Part shown: positions 53,784 to 61,568 of the stretch, in pieces
How positions within the stretch are numbered: the first letter of the stretch is position 1
Layout of the letters: each line of letters opens with the position of its first letter
Source: DATMER01 sp963844885
GTDB lineage: Bacteria > Acidobacteriota > Thermoanaerobaculia > Multivoradales > UBA5704
Assembly: GCA_963844885.1 (NCBI GenBank)
Contig: CAWJQA010000006.1
Coordinates: forward strand, 682,001 to 746,000
Direction: 5' to 3'
Length of the DNA stretch: 64,000 bases
Program-made: the position numbers and the translations under genes
Notes under the pieces: generated by a model
What the model was told of the DNA's origin: nothing
The model's input: the letters and a program-made list of their open reading frames with translations, nothing else
Databases searched by the model: none

Positions 53784-54554
53784 TCAGAAGCCGGTCATGC
53801 CGGGAGGCATGCCGCCCGGAGCCGCGGCGCGGCTCGGGTCGAGCTCGGCGATCTTCTTGCGGGCCTCCTGCGCGTACGGCGACTGCGGGAACTCGTCCAT
53901 GATCCGCTGATAGCTCTGGATGGCCTCCTGCTTCTTGCCGAGCTGCTCCTGCGTGGCGGCCAGCTCGCCGAGGATCACGTCGAGAGGCAGCGGCGGCTCG
54001 GCCTGATCCACCATGGCGGTCAGCGTCTTGGCAACCTCCTCGGCCTTGCCGGAGCTCCGGTCGAGGCGGAAGAGATTGACCCGCGTCTCGCCGGCCAGCA
54101 GGTGGTTGCCGTGCTTCTCGACAAAGCCGTTCCACAGCTCGCGGGCGCGGTCCGGCTGACCTTCGGCCACGGCGATCTGCCCGAGGTAGACGGCACCGAT
54201 GCCGCCGGCCGAGGTCGAGCCGTAGTCGTCCACCAGCTTCTCGAACAGCCCCTTGGCCTTGGCGCGGCGCGCGGCGTCGTCCGCGAACGTCGGGCTCTGC
54301 GGGTCGTCCGGCTTGGGAGCCGCCGGATCGAGCGGAGCCTGGTAGACCTTGATGGCCTGAGCCAACGCCACGTTCGCCTTCTCGGCCTGGTTGCTGCGGT
54401 ACATGAACCAGAGCGCGGTGAGCAGAGCGACGGCGAGCACGGCACCGATGGCGATGAAGAGCGTCCTGGCATGGCTCTCCGCATACTCGACGCCCCGCCC
54501 CATGGCATTGGCGAGCTCGTCGCGCTTCATATCCTTACGGTTCAACTGACTCAT
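53784..54554 (-). CDS. YfgM-like membrane-anchored TPR protein
   Basis: 256 residues from ATG 54554. A short cytoplasmic start (LNRKDMKRDELANAMGRGVE) precedes one membrane helix (TLFIAIGAVLAVALLTALWF) and a periplasmic TPR region ending AIQSYQRIMDEFPQSPYAQE. This is the layout of YfgM/TPR_21 proteins that associate with the Sec translocon and PpiD. A Gly/Pro/Met-rich end (APGGMPPGMTGF) is unusual. It follows tRNA-Arg with 58 nt between them. Confidence 0.83.
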   Translation of the reverse strand: MSQLNRKDMKRDELANAMGRGVEYAESHARTLFIAIGAVLAVALLTALWFMYRSNQAEKANVALAQAIKVYQAPLDPAAPKPDDPQSPTFADDAARRAKAKGLFEKLVDDYGSTSAGGIGAVYLGQIAVAEGQPDRARELWNGFVEKHGNHLLAGETRVNLFRLDRSSGKAEEVAKTLTAMVDQAEPPLPLDVILGELAATQEQLGKKQEAIQSYQRIMDEFPQSPYAQEARKKIAELDPSRAAAPGGMPPGMTGF

Positions 54555-54612
54555 CGAAGCGACTCCCGAAATGGATTCCTGTCGAAGGGAACAGGGCCGA
54601 ATGATAGAAGGC

Positions 54613-54689
54613 TGGTGCGGCTAGGAGGACTCGAACCCCCGACCAAGAGTTTAGGAAACTCCTGCTCTGTCCACCTGAGCTATAGCCGC
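54613..54689 (-). tRNA. tRNA-Arg(CCU)
   Basis: On the minus strand the acceptor GCGGCTA pairs with TAGCCGC, the discriminator is A, and CCA is encoded (54615-54613). The D stem is GCTC/GAGC, the anticodon stem GGAGT/ACTCT with loop TTCCTAA (anticodon CCU), and the T arm is closed around TTCGAGT. It reads the rare arginine codon AGG. All arms are complete. Confidence 0.96.
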
Positions 54690-54737
54690 AGGCGGGGCGC
54701 ATTATACCCTAACCGCTCCAGACCCTCCTGTTCTTGT

Positions 54738-54788
54738 CTTTCCCCCTCTCCCCCGGCACGGGGGAGAGGGCCGGGGAGAGGGGGAATG
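54738..54788. repeat. CT/GA-rich palindromic repeat
   Basis: CCCCCTCTCCCCCGGCACGG then GGGAGAGGGCCGGGGAGAGG; a variant occurs at 46471-46509. Both copies are palindromic and end GAGGGGGAATGGGA. It belongs to a class of dispersed hairpins and lies at the 3' end of apt. Confidence 0.7.
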
Positions 54789-54791
54789 GGA

Positions 54792-55307
54792 TCAGTACTG
54801 GATCAAGGACTCCACCTTGTACCCGTCCAGCTTCTGCCGGCCGGGGAGGAAGGTCAGCTCCACGATGAAGCCCATGCCGGCCACGATGCCGCCGAGCGAC
54901 TCCACCAGCTTGGCGGCGGCGAGCGCCGTGCCGCCGGTCGCCACCAGGTCGTCCACGATCAGGACGTGCTCGCCCGGCTGGATCGCGTCCTTGTGCATCT
55001 CCACCGAGTCCTTGCCGTACTCCAGGTCATAGGACTCGCGGATCGTCTCGTACGGCAGCTTGCCCGGCTTGCGCACCGGCACGAAGCCGGCATTGAGGTT
55101 GTAGGCCACGATCGGCGCGAACATGAAGCCGCGCGACTCGATGCCCACCACCTTCTGGATTCGCCTTTCGGCGAACATCCAGACGAAGCGGTCGACAGTC
55201 ATGCGCATCGCCAGCGGGTTCTGCAGCAGCGTGGTGATGTCGTAGAACAGGATCCCCGGCTTCGGGAAGTCGGGAACCTCGCGGATGTACTTCTTCAGAT
55301 CGTCCAT
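54792..55307 (-). CDS. apt: Adenine phosphoribosyltransferase
   Basis: 171 residues. The start is MDDLKKYIREVPDFPKPGIL, typical of Apt; VGIESRGFMFAPIVAYNLNA, KPGKLPYETIRESYDLEYGK and the PRPP motif VLIVDDLVATGGTALAA follow. It salvages adenine to AMP with PRPP. Length is normal. The RBS GGAGGAGAGC lies upstream of ATG 55307. It follows the acylphosphatase gene by 27 nt. Confidence 0.96.
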   Translation of the reverse strand: MDDLKKYIREVPDFPKPGILFYDITTLLQNPLAMRMTVDRFVWMFAERRIQKVVGIESRGFMFAPIVAYNLNAGFVPVRKPGKLPYETIRESYDLEYGKDSVEMHKDAIQPGEHVLIVDDLVATGGTALAAAKLVESLGGIVAGMGFIVELTFLPGRQKLDGYKVESLIQY

Positions 55308-55334
55308 GCTCTCCTCCGGAGCCCGCCGTGCGGG

Positions 55335-55622
55335 CTAACGGTCGATGTCGAAACGGTCCCAGTCCGCGGGACCGGGCATCGGCTCCTCTTCCAGGCTGGA
55401 GACCCGCGAGCCGGGCGGACCCTCCAGCACCCTCTCCTTGAAGTGCTCCAGGACCCCCTGAACCGCGACAGCCTCGATCTCGACGCGGCCGTCCGGCAGG
55501 TTGCGCACCCGTCCGGCGACCCCGAGGTCGCGGGCGACGCTGCGGGTGAACCAGCGGAATCCCACCCCCTGAACGCGTCCTTGAACCCGCCAGCGCACGG
55601 CGACCCGGCTCTCGCCGCTCAT
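55335..55622 (-). CDS. acyP: Acylphosphatase
   Basis: 95 residues from ATG 55622. The signature VQGRVQGVGFRWFTRSVARD carries the catalytic Arg, and GRVRNLPDGRVEIEAVAV includes the Asn-containing second site. It hydrolyses acyl phosphates such as acetyl or carbamoyl phosphate. It lies 5 nt after pcm. Confidence 0.92.
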   Translation of the reverse strand: MSGESRVAVRWRVQGRVQGVGFRWFTRSVARDLGVAGRVRNLPDGRVEIEAVAVQGVLEHFKERVLEGPPGSRVSSLEEEPMPGPADWDRFDIDR

Positions 55623-55627
55623 GGGTG

Positions 55628-56287
55628 CTACTTCTCCCCCGCCTTCCAGCCGTGGCGGCCGAGCAGCGGCACGAAGGCGACCTCCTCGCCCTCCCGCCGC
55701 CGCAGCTCGCCGCGGGCCGACTTGCGGTAGATCACGAGCTTCTGGGCGTTCATCTGCCCTTCCGGGATCACCAGGATGCCGCCCGGCGCGAGCTGCTCGA
55801 GCAGCGGCTCCGGCACCTTCGGCGCTCCGGCGGTGACCAGGATGCGGTCGTACGGCGCCCACTCGCTCCACCCCACGGTGCCGTCGAAGACCTGGATCTT
55901 GACGTTGTCGAGCCCGAGCTGGCGCATGCGCGGGATGGCCTGCTGCGCCAGCTCGTGTACCCGTTCGAGGCTGTAGACCCGCCGCGCCAGGAGGGCCAGG
56001 ATCGCCGTCTGGTAACCCGAGCCGGTGCCGATCTCCAGCACCGAGCTCGTCGGCTGGACCTCCAGCAGCTCGGTCATGCGGGCCACGATATAGGGCTGCG
56101 AGATCGTCTGCGACGCGCCGATGGGCAGCGCGTGGTCGCCGTAGGCCCGGTTGCGCAGGGTGTCCATGACGAACTGGTGCCGCGGCACCTTGCGCATTGC
56201 CGCGAGCACGCGCTCGTCCTTCACGCCGCGGGCGGCGATGTGGTCGCGGACCATCCGCTCGCGCTGCGCCGCGTGGGGGTCGGTCAT
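55628..56287 (-). CDS. pcm: Protein-L-isoaspartate O-methyltransferase
   Basis: 219 residues from ATG 56287 (a TTG at 56302 would overlap surE and is less likely). RMVRDHIAARGVKDERVLAA, MRKVPRHQFV, GASQTISQPYIVARMTELLE and the SAM motif VLEIGTGSGYQTAILALLA identify Pcm. It starts repair of isoaspartyl residues in damaged proteins. The surE-pcm pairing is common, here with 4 nt between them. Confidence 0.95.
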   Translation of the reverse strand: MTDPHAAQRERMVRDHIAARGVKDERVLAAMRKVPRHQFVMDTLRNRAYGDHALPIGASQTISQPYIVARMTELLEVQPTSSVLEIGTGSGYQTAILALLARRVYSLERVHELAQQAIPRMRQLGLDNVKIQVFDGTVGWSEWAPYDRILVTAGAPKVPEPLLEQLAPGGILVIPEGQMNAQKLVIYRKSARGELRRREGEEVAFVPLLGRHGWKAGEK

Positions 56288-56291
56288 CGGT

Positions 56292-57095
56292 TCACTTGGC
56301 AAGACCGGAGGGATCGGCAGGCACCGTCATCCGCTCCAGCGCCTCGCGCAGCGGCCCGAAGCTCTCCAGGCCGGGGTAGTGCGTGAGGTCGAGGTGGAGC
56401 GGTGTCACGGAGATGCGGCCGGTCGAAACGGCCTCGTAGTCGGTACCGCTGGCGCTGTGCCACTGCGGCGTGCCGGCGATCCAGTAGTACTTGCGGCCTC
56501 GAGGGTCGAGTTTCTCGATCACGCTCTGCTTGTAGGTGCGGCGACCCAGGCGGGAGAACCGCACCCCCTGGATCGGTCCGGCCGGCACGTTGACGTTGAG
56601 CAGCAGGTCGCGCGGAATCTCCTGGCCCGGCTCCTGGCCGAGCAGCAGCTCGGCGACCTGGCTGGCGAAGCGCGCCGCGGGCTCGAACGAGAAGCCCTCC
56701 GCGACCTCCTGGCTGAACGCCACGGACGGGATGCCGAGGAGAGTCCCCTCGAACGTGGCGCTCACCGTCCCGGAATAGGTCACGTCGTCGCCCAGGTTGA
56801 GCCCGAAGTTGATGCCGGAGAAGACCAGGTCCGGCGGATTGTCCTTGAGCAGGTGGAGCACGGCGAGGTTGACGCAGTCGGTCGGCGTGCCGTCGACGGC
56901 GAACCAGCGCTCCTCCACCCGCTGCATGCGCAGCGGGCGGCTGAGGGTCAGGGCATGGCCCATGGCGCTCTGCTCGCGGTCGGGCGCCACGACCCAGACC
57001 TCGCCCACGCCCGGCACCTCGGACAGGGCCGAGGCCAGGAGCTTGATGCCCTGCGAGAAGATGCCGTCGTCGTTCGTGACCAGGATGCGCTTCAA
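56292..57095 (-). CDS. surE: 5'/3'-nucleotidase SurE
   Basis: 267 residues. MKRILVTNDDGIFSQGIKLL carries the metal-binding Asp-Asp, VVAPDREQSAMGHALTL, VDGTPTDCVNLAVLHLL and VFSGINFGLNLGDDVTYSGT complete the signature. It dephosphorylates nucleoside monophosphates and is linked to stress survival. It lies between mtnP and pcm in one operon. Confidence 0.96.
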   Translation of the reverse strand: MKRILVTNDDGIFSQGIKLLASALSEVPGVGEVWVVAPDREQSAMGHALTLSRPLRMQRVEERWFAVDGTPTDCVNLAVLHLLKDNPPDLVFSGINFGLNLGDDVTYSGTVSATFEGTLLGIPSVAFSQEVAEGFSFEPAARFASQVAELLLGQEPGQEIPRDLLLNVNVPAGPIQGVRFSRLGRRTYKQSVIEKLDPRGRKYYWIAGTPQWHSASGTDYEAVSTGRISVTPLHLDLTHYPGLESFGPLREALERMTVPADPSGLAK

Positions 57096-57110
57096 ACAGC
57101 CTCCCGCCGG

Positions 57111-57986
57111 CTACGGTGCCGGGATGTACTTGCCGACGATCGGCGCCAGGTTGCGCAGGGTCTCGGCGGGAATCGTCGAGTGCTCGGTGATCAGGGCGTA
57201 CTTGAGCGCCTCGCCACAGCCGCAGGTGCGGGGCGCGTCATCGGTCACCCGCTTGAGGATCTCGCGCACCACGCGCTGGGACATGGCGACGTTCTGGCGG
57301 ACGACCTCCATGACCGCCTCGCCGGAGACGGCCTCCTCGGTCTCGTGCCAGCAGTCGTAGTCGGTGACCATGGACAGCGAGGCGTAGCAGATCTCGGCCT
57401 CGCGGGCGAGCCGGGCCTCGGTCAGGTTGGTCATGCCGATGACGTCGAAGCCGTGCCGGCGGTAGGTCTCCGACTCGGCGCGGGTCGAGAACTGGGGGCC
57501 TTCCATGTTGACGTAGACGCCGCCGCGGTGGGTGGTGGCCCCGGCCGCGCGGCAGGCCTCGACGAACGGGTCGATGAGCCGCGGGCAGACCGGCTTGGCG
57601 AGCGACGTATGGGCCACCAGGCCGCCGCCGAAGAACGTGTCGATCCGGTGCCGGGTACGGTCGTAGAACTGGTCGGGGACGACGATGTCGGTCGGCTTGT
57701 ACTCCAGCTTCAAAGAGCCGACGGCGGAGACCGAGATGAGCTGCTCGACGCCCAAGACCTTGAAGCCGAAGATGTTGGCGCGGTAGTTGAGCTCGGTGGG
57801 CGTCATGCGGTGGCCGCGTCCGTGGCGGGGCAGGAAGGCGACCATGCGTCCGTCGAGCTCGCCGAGGATGTAGGGGTCCGACGGATCGCCGAACGGCGTC
57901 TGGATGCGCCGCTCCTCGCGCACCACCAGCCCTTCCATCTGATACAGGCCGGACCCTCCGACCACACCGATGCGCACGTCACTCAT
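57111..57986 (-). CDS. mtnP: S-methyl-5'-thioadenosine phosphorylase
   Basis: 291 residues. IGVVGGSGLYQMEGLVVREE, TPFGDPSDPYILGEL, FLPRHGRGHRMTPTELNYRA and VYVNMEGPQFSTRAESETYR identify the type I MTA phosphorylase. A Cys-rich end (DDAPRTCGCGEALKYALITE) contains the CGC motif of thermophile-type enzymes. It recycles MTA from polyamine and related synthesis. First gene of the surE-pcm-acyP-apt group. Confidence 0.95.
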   Translation of the reverse strand: MSDVRIGVVGGSGLYQMEGLVVREERRIQTPFGDPSDPYILGELDGRMVAFLPRHGRGHRMTPTELNYRANIFGFKVLGVEQLISVSAVGSLKLEYKPTDIVVPDQFYDRTRHRIDTFFGGGLVAHTSLAKPVCPRLIDPFVEACRAAGATTHRGGVYVNMEGPQFSTRAESETYRRHGFDVIGMTNLTEARLAREAEICYASLSMVTDYDCWHETEEAVSGEAVMEVVRQNVAMSQRVVREILKRVTDDAPRTCGCGEALKYALITEHSTIPAETLRNLAPIVGKYIPAP

Positions 57987-58074
57987 GAGACCTCCTCAGG
58001 ATAGGGGATTCGCTGCCGGCTGAGCCGGCGGGAGAGTCTAGCAGGACAGGGGCGGTCGGAACACCCTGGGTCCC

Positions 58075-58731
58075 TCAGCCGTGGACCGCCGGAGAAACTC
58101 CGAGGCCGCGGGCGAGGTCGGCTTCGAATTCCAGCCAGTCCTGGAAGCGGGCGGCGAGAGCCTCCTCGCCGGTCTCACGGCCGGCGAGCTGATAGAAGAG
58201 CTCCCAGTGGCGGCGCTCCGCGGGTCCCAGATCGGCGAGGAGGTTGGCGACCTCCAGGTCGTCCACCACCTCCAGGAGACGGGTGAAGCGCTCGCAGCTC
58301 CGCGCCTCGACCATGGCGCCGAACAGCAGGCGATCGACCTTCGTCCAGGGCTCGCGACCGGGAACGATCCGCGCCCGCAGGCTCTGGACCCAGGGATTCC
58401 TCCGCCGCCCACCGAGCGGCCAGCCCCGCTTTCGGAGGATCGCCACCACCCGCCGGAAATGCTGCACCTCCTCGGCCGCGAGCGCCGCGGTGCGCTCGAC
58501 GAGCTCGGCGTCATCGGGATAGTAGCCGGCGAGAGACAGAGCATACATCGCGACCTGCTGCTCGCAGACCGCGTGATCGGCCAGAAACTCGGGCAGGCGC
58601 GCCGCCGCGATCTCCGCCCAGGAACGGGGCGTCTGGTGAAGCAGAGGAAGCTCGGCGAAAACCTCCTCGAAACCGACCGGACCGGCCGGGCCACTCGCGT
58701 TGCCGTCAGGACGTTGCATGGGCCGGATCAT
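58075..58731 (-). CDS. miaE: tRNA-(ms2io6A)-hydroxylase-like diiron protein
   Basis: 218 residues from ATG 58731; ATG 58719 is an alternative. The ferritin-like four-helix fold has FLADHAVCEQQVAMYALSLA, the Glu-x-x-His pair ALAAEEVQHFRRVVAIL, then FGAMVEARSCERFTRLLEVV and GPAERRHWELFYQLAG with the second Glu/His set. This matches MiaE, which hydroxylates the isopentenyl group at tRNA position 37. The gene stands alone. The upstream 330 bases hold no gene. Confidence 0.83.
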   Translation of the reverse strand: MIRPMQRPDGNASGPAGPVGFEEVFAELPLLHQTPRSWAEIAAARLPEFLADHAVCEQQVAMYALSLAGYYPDDAELVERTAALAAEEVQHFRRVVAILRKRGWPLGGRRRNPWVQSLRARIVPGREPWTKVDRLLFGAMVEARSCERFTRLLEVVDDLEVANLLADLGPAERRHWELFYQLAGRETGEEALAARFQDWLEFEADLARGLGVSPAVHG

Positions 58732-59061
58732 ACCCAAGGAAGGCGAGCCGAGCGCCCGGCCCCTGTCTGCCCTCTGGCGGCCAAGCTCGCCACCTCGATC
58801 CCGGACGACGCCGAATCGTGTCGGGAGGCGCCGCCACCGGCTCTCGCTGCCGCTGGCCAGGCAGGGCAGCCGGAAGAGGGGGACGGGGGCCGCGATGTTT
58901 GTGCCTGGCCGAACCACGCCTTGTGATCCAGGTGTTCGTCAAAAACCGTAACACTTCGCGAGCACCCAACGCCTGACGATCGAGCCCTGGCGCAGACCGC
59001 GGGTTTCGTGTGTCTCGGGTGGGCGGCCTGAAGTCCGGGGGTCTACAGAAAGGAGGCCGTC
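58732..59061. other. Intergenic region
   Basis: About 330 bases between divergent genes. No gene, RNA or clear promoter could be supported; it includes the GAAAGGAGGCCGTC ribosome site directly before ATG 59062. Confidence 0.55.
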
Positions 59062-60666
59062 ATGGCTGTGAACGATGCCCAACGTATCAGGCCGGAAAAG
59101 CCCCCGAGGCGGGTCCAGGACATCCCGGGATGTATCAAATACATCCTCCTCCTGTTCCTCATCCTGCTTCTCCTGGCGGAGATCGGCGCCGGCGAGTTCC
59201 GCAGGCTCGGCGAGGGGAACTGGGCCGCCTGGTTGATCCTCCTCCTGAAGCTCATCCTCATCGCCGGACTGATCGCGCTCATCAAGGTCCAGAAGGATCT
59301 CAAGTGCGATCTGATCGGGCCGACCGGCTGTACCGAGGAGGAGCCCGATCCCGTGGAGGGCATCCTCTTCGTGAGGGTGACCGGAACCGCGGGCGGCGCC
59401 GTCTTCGGCCACTACACCCTCGAAATCCAAAGGGACGGCGATCCACCCATCCCCAACGTCGTCCTTTACCCCGGCGGCGGACCGAGCGGAGCGATCCCGG
59501 TCGCCGCCGGCGAGCTCGGCCGGATCAAAACCACGCTGCTCTCCGACGGCGCCTATACGATCACGTTGCGGGTCTACCCTGCCGGTCCCGGCCCCTCGAA
59601 AAGCGACACCACCAGCTTCAACCTGCTCAAGGCCATCGTCTATATCAATCGGGTGGCGCAACTGCCGGCCATCAGCATGGCCCCGGTGCCCGACAACCCC
59701 AATCCCCTCGATCCGGCCGCCGAGCTGCGCTCGGGCAGCGACCTGAAAGCCGTGGGCGGAGGCATGACGATCGCCGGCGCGGCATACATTTATGAATGCT
59801 CGGGTCGCAAGATCAAGAGCTACGAGATCCGTTACACCCAGGTCGCCGCGCCTGGAGGCGAGCCTGCGCAGCCGCTCAAGGATACCCCCGTCCCCGCGCT
59901 CTGGCCGGCTGCGAACCGCGTGCTCCCGCTGCCTCTCGAGTACACGCTGCCCGACCAGTACGCACCGTGGACGCGCGTGGGCCCGGCCTCGACCAACCTG
60001 CTCAACAGTTGGAAAACCATGACGATCGGGGCCAGCACCTTCTACAAGCTGAACCCGACGACCTGGAACAGCGGCGCGGCGGGCAACGGCCGCTTCAGCC
60101 TTCTGCTGTTCGCCGAGGACACGGCAGGCCATCGCTTCTACGACATCCAACACGTCTGGCTCGACAACCGTTCAATCCACGGCCGGATCGTCAAGTTCCA
60201 ACGCCGGGTCAACGGCGTCTGGACGGACCTGCCTCCCTGCGCCGACATCCTGCTCAGCTTCGGCAGCCTCCGGATCGTGGGCATCGCCTGGGACCCGCTG
60301 ATCGACGACACCTGGCCGGTGACGGCGCCGAACGACAACTTCGGGTACTACCGGCTGGACTTCTGGAAGCAGTTCGGTCCTTCGTTCGAGCTGCTCGGGG
60401 ATACCGCGACGCGGGTGCCGGCCCTGCCGCCGTTGTCGGTGCCGACCGATGCGGACGCGGGCGTGCTGGCGGAGTGGGACCTGACGGCGCTCGACGCCGG
60501 GGCGATCCCGAGCCCTTACGTGCCGCCGCCGCAACCCAAGATCTACCGCCTCGAGGCCTGCTCATACATCGTGCAGCTCTTTGTGACGGACACCACGGTG
60601 GTCAACGAGGGAACCACGCACTACGTCTACTTCCCGGTCCCCTTGAAGATCATCAACGACCTGTGA
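59062..60666 (+). CDS. Membrane-anchored protein with a large beta-rich ectodomain, unknown function
   Basis: 534 residues from ATG 59062. Two N-terminal membrane segments (YILLLFLILLLLAEIG and LILLLKLILIAGLIAL) are followed by a short Cys-containing loop (KCDLIGPTGCTEEEPDPVEG). A long domain rich in Ig-like beta patterns comes next (VRVTGTAGGAVFGHYTLEIQ, RIKTTLLSDGAYTITLRVYP, YYRLDFWKQFGPSFELLGDT). It probably lies outside the inner membrane. No family known to me. It is not in an operon. Confidence 0.75.
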   Translation: MAVNDAQRIRPEKPPRRVQDIPGCIKYILLLFLILLLLAEIGAGEFRRLGEGNWAAWLILLLKLILIAGLIALIKVQKDLKCDLIGPTGCTEEEPDPVEGILFVRVTGTAGGAVFGHYTLEIQRDGDPPIPNVVLYPGGGPSGAIPVAAGELGRIKTTLLSDGAYTITLRVYPAGPGPSKSDTTSFNLLKAIVYINRVAQLPAISMAPVPDNPNPLDPAAELRSGSDLKAVGGGMTIAGAAYIYECSGRKIKSYEIRYTQVAAPGGEPAQPLKDTPVPALWPAANRVLPLPLEYTLPDQYAPWTRVGPASTNLLNSWKTMTIGASTFYKLNPTTWNSGAAGNGRFSLLLFAEDTAGHRFYDIQHVWLDNRSIHGRIVKFQRRVNGVWTDLPPCADILLSFGSLRIVGIAWDPLIDDTWPVTAPNDNFGYYRLDFWKQFGPSFELLGDTATRVPALPPLSVPTDADAGVLAEWDLTALDAGAIPSPYVPPPQPKIYRLEACSYIVQLFVTDTTVVNEGTTHYVYFPVPLKIINDL

Positions 60667-60725
60667 GGAATGCGCCTCCCCGCCGCCGGTCCCAAACCGC
60701 GGCGGGGAGTGAGACCGGTTTTGGC

Positions 60726-61292
60726 TCATGAAGCGGGCTTTTTTCTACCGAGCGCACGCTGCTGGAGGTGCTCGATTTCAGCCAGCACATCTTCGGGCCT
60801 GGTTTCCATTTCCAGGTCGGCAAGCTCACTGTCGTTTTCGATCCCCATTTTCTTTTGAATGACATCGAGGATTTGCAACACCCGCGTGAGCTCGTGTTCG
60901 GCCAAAAGGCCGATGTGCAGATCCAAGTCGGCGCGACGCTCGGCTTCTTTGTTCAGGCGGTTCTGGCTGATGAGCACAAAGGCCGAAAGGAAGATCGCTT
61001 CGAGTGACACGACCATGGTCAGGAGCCCGTATGGAAACGGATCGAAAGGACGCACGCCGAAAAGCCCGCCGTTGAGAAGAATCCAAGCGCCGAACCACAC
61101 GAGATGCACATAAACAAAGACCATGCGCCCGGAGAAGGAGGTGATGGCGTCGGCAATGATATCTTGCAAGCTCCGCTCGCGAGAAGCCTTCAGGCGAAGC
61201 TGGATGATCGTGCGGATGTTCCGCTCAATGACGTTGCTCAGGCCAGGGTTGTCTTGTGGCTGATCTTCGCTTTTCTTGCGGTCCTTGCTCAT
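60726..61292 (-). CDS. DUF1003 membrane protein
   Basis: 188 residues from ATG 61292 (AGGAG 10 nt upstream). The family core ITSFSGRMVFVYVHLVWFGA with WILLN and DPFPYGLLTMVVSLEAIFLS and VLISQNRLNKEAERRADLDL is typical of DUF1003. Two membrane segments are flanked by charged helices; the C-terminal part is a coiled coil-like region. Function unknown. Confidence 0.88.
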   Translation of the reverse strand: MSKDRKKSEDQPQDNPGLSNVIERNIRTIIQLRLKASRERSLQDIIADAITSFSGRMVFVYVHLVWFGAWILLNGGLFGVRPFDPFPYGLLTMVVSLEAIFLSAFVLISQNRLNKEAERRADLDLHIGLLAEHELTRVLQILDVIQKKMGIENDSELADLEMETRPEDVLAEIEHLQQRALGRKKPAS

Positions 61293-61568
61293 CTGGACGT
61301 GACTCCTTCTGCCGCTGGCGTCTGCCATGGAAAGAGTTTGACCTCTCTCTGCCCCGGAAATCAACCGTCAACCCGGGAAAGGTCGCGGTCGACCGGTACA
61401 CTGGGTACCCCCCCTTGGGATGCCCTCACGGGCGGCCTTGGACTCGGCGGTCGGCCGGCCTTTCCAGTTTTCCAAGAACCACGCAAGCGCGACTCCCAAC
61501 TGACAAACCACCGTTGTTCCTCGAGACTCCTCGGGGTGGCTTCGAGGGGCAGGAGCTTCGTTCCTTCT

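Noticed and set aside
56151..58004. Long plus-strand open frame opposite surE and mtnP
   Set aside because: Shadow of well-conserved minus-strand genes; no domain.
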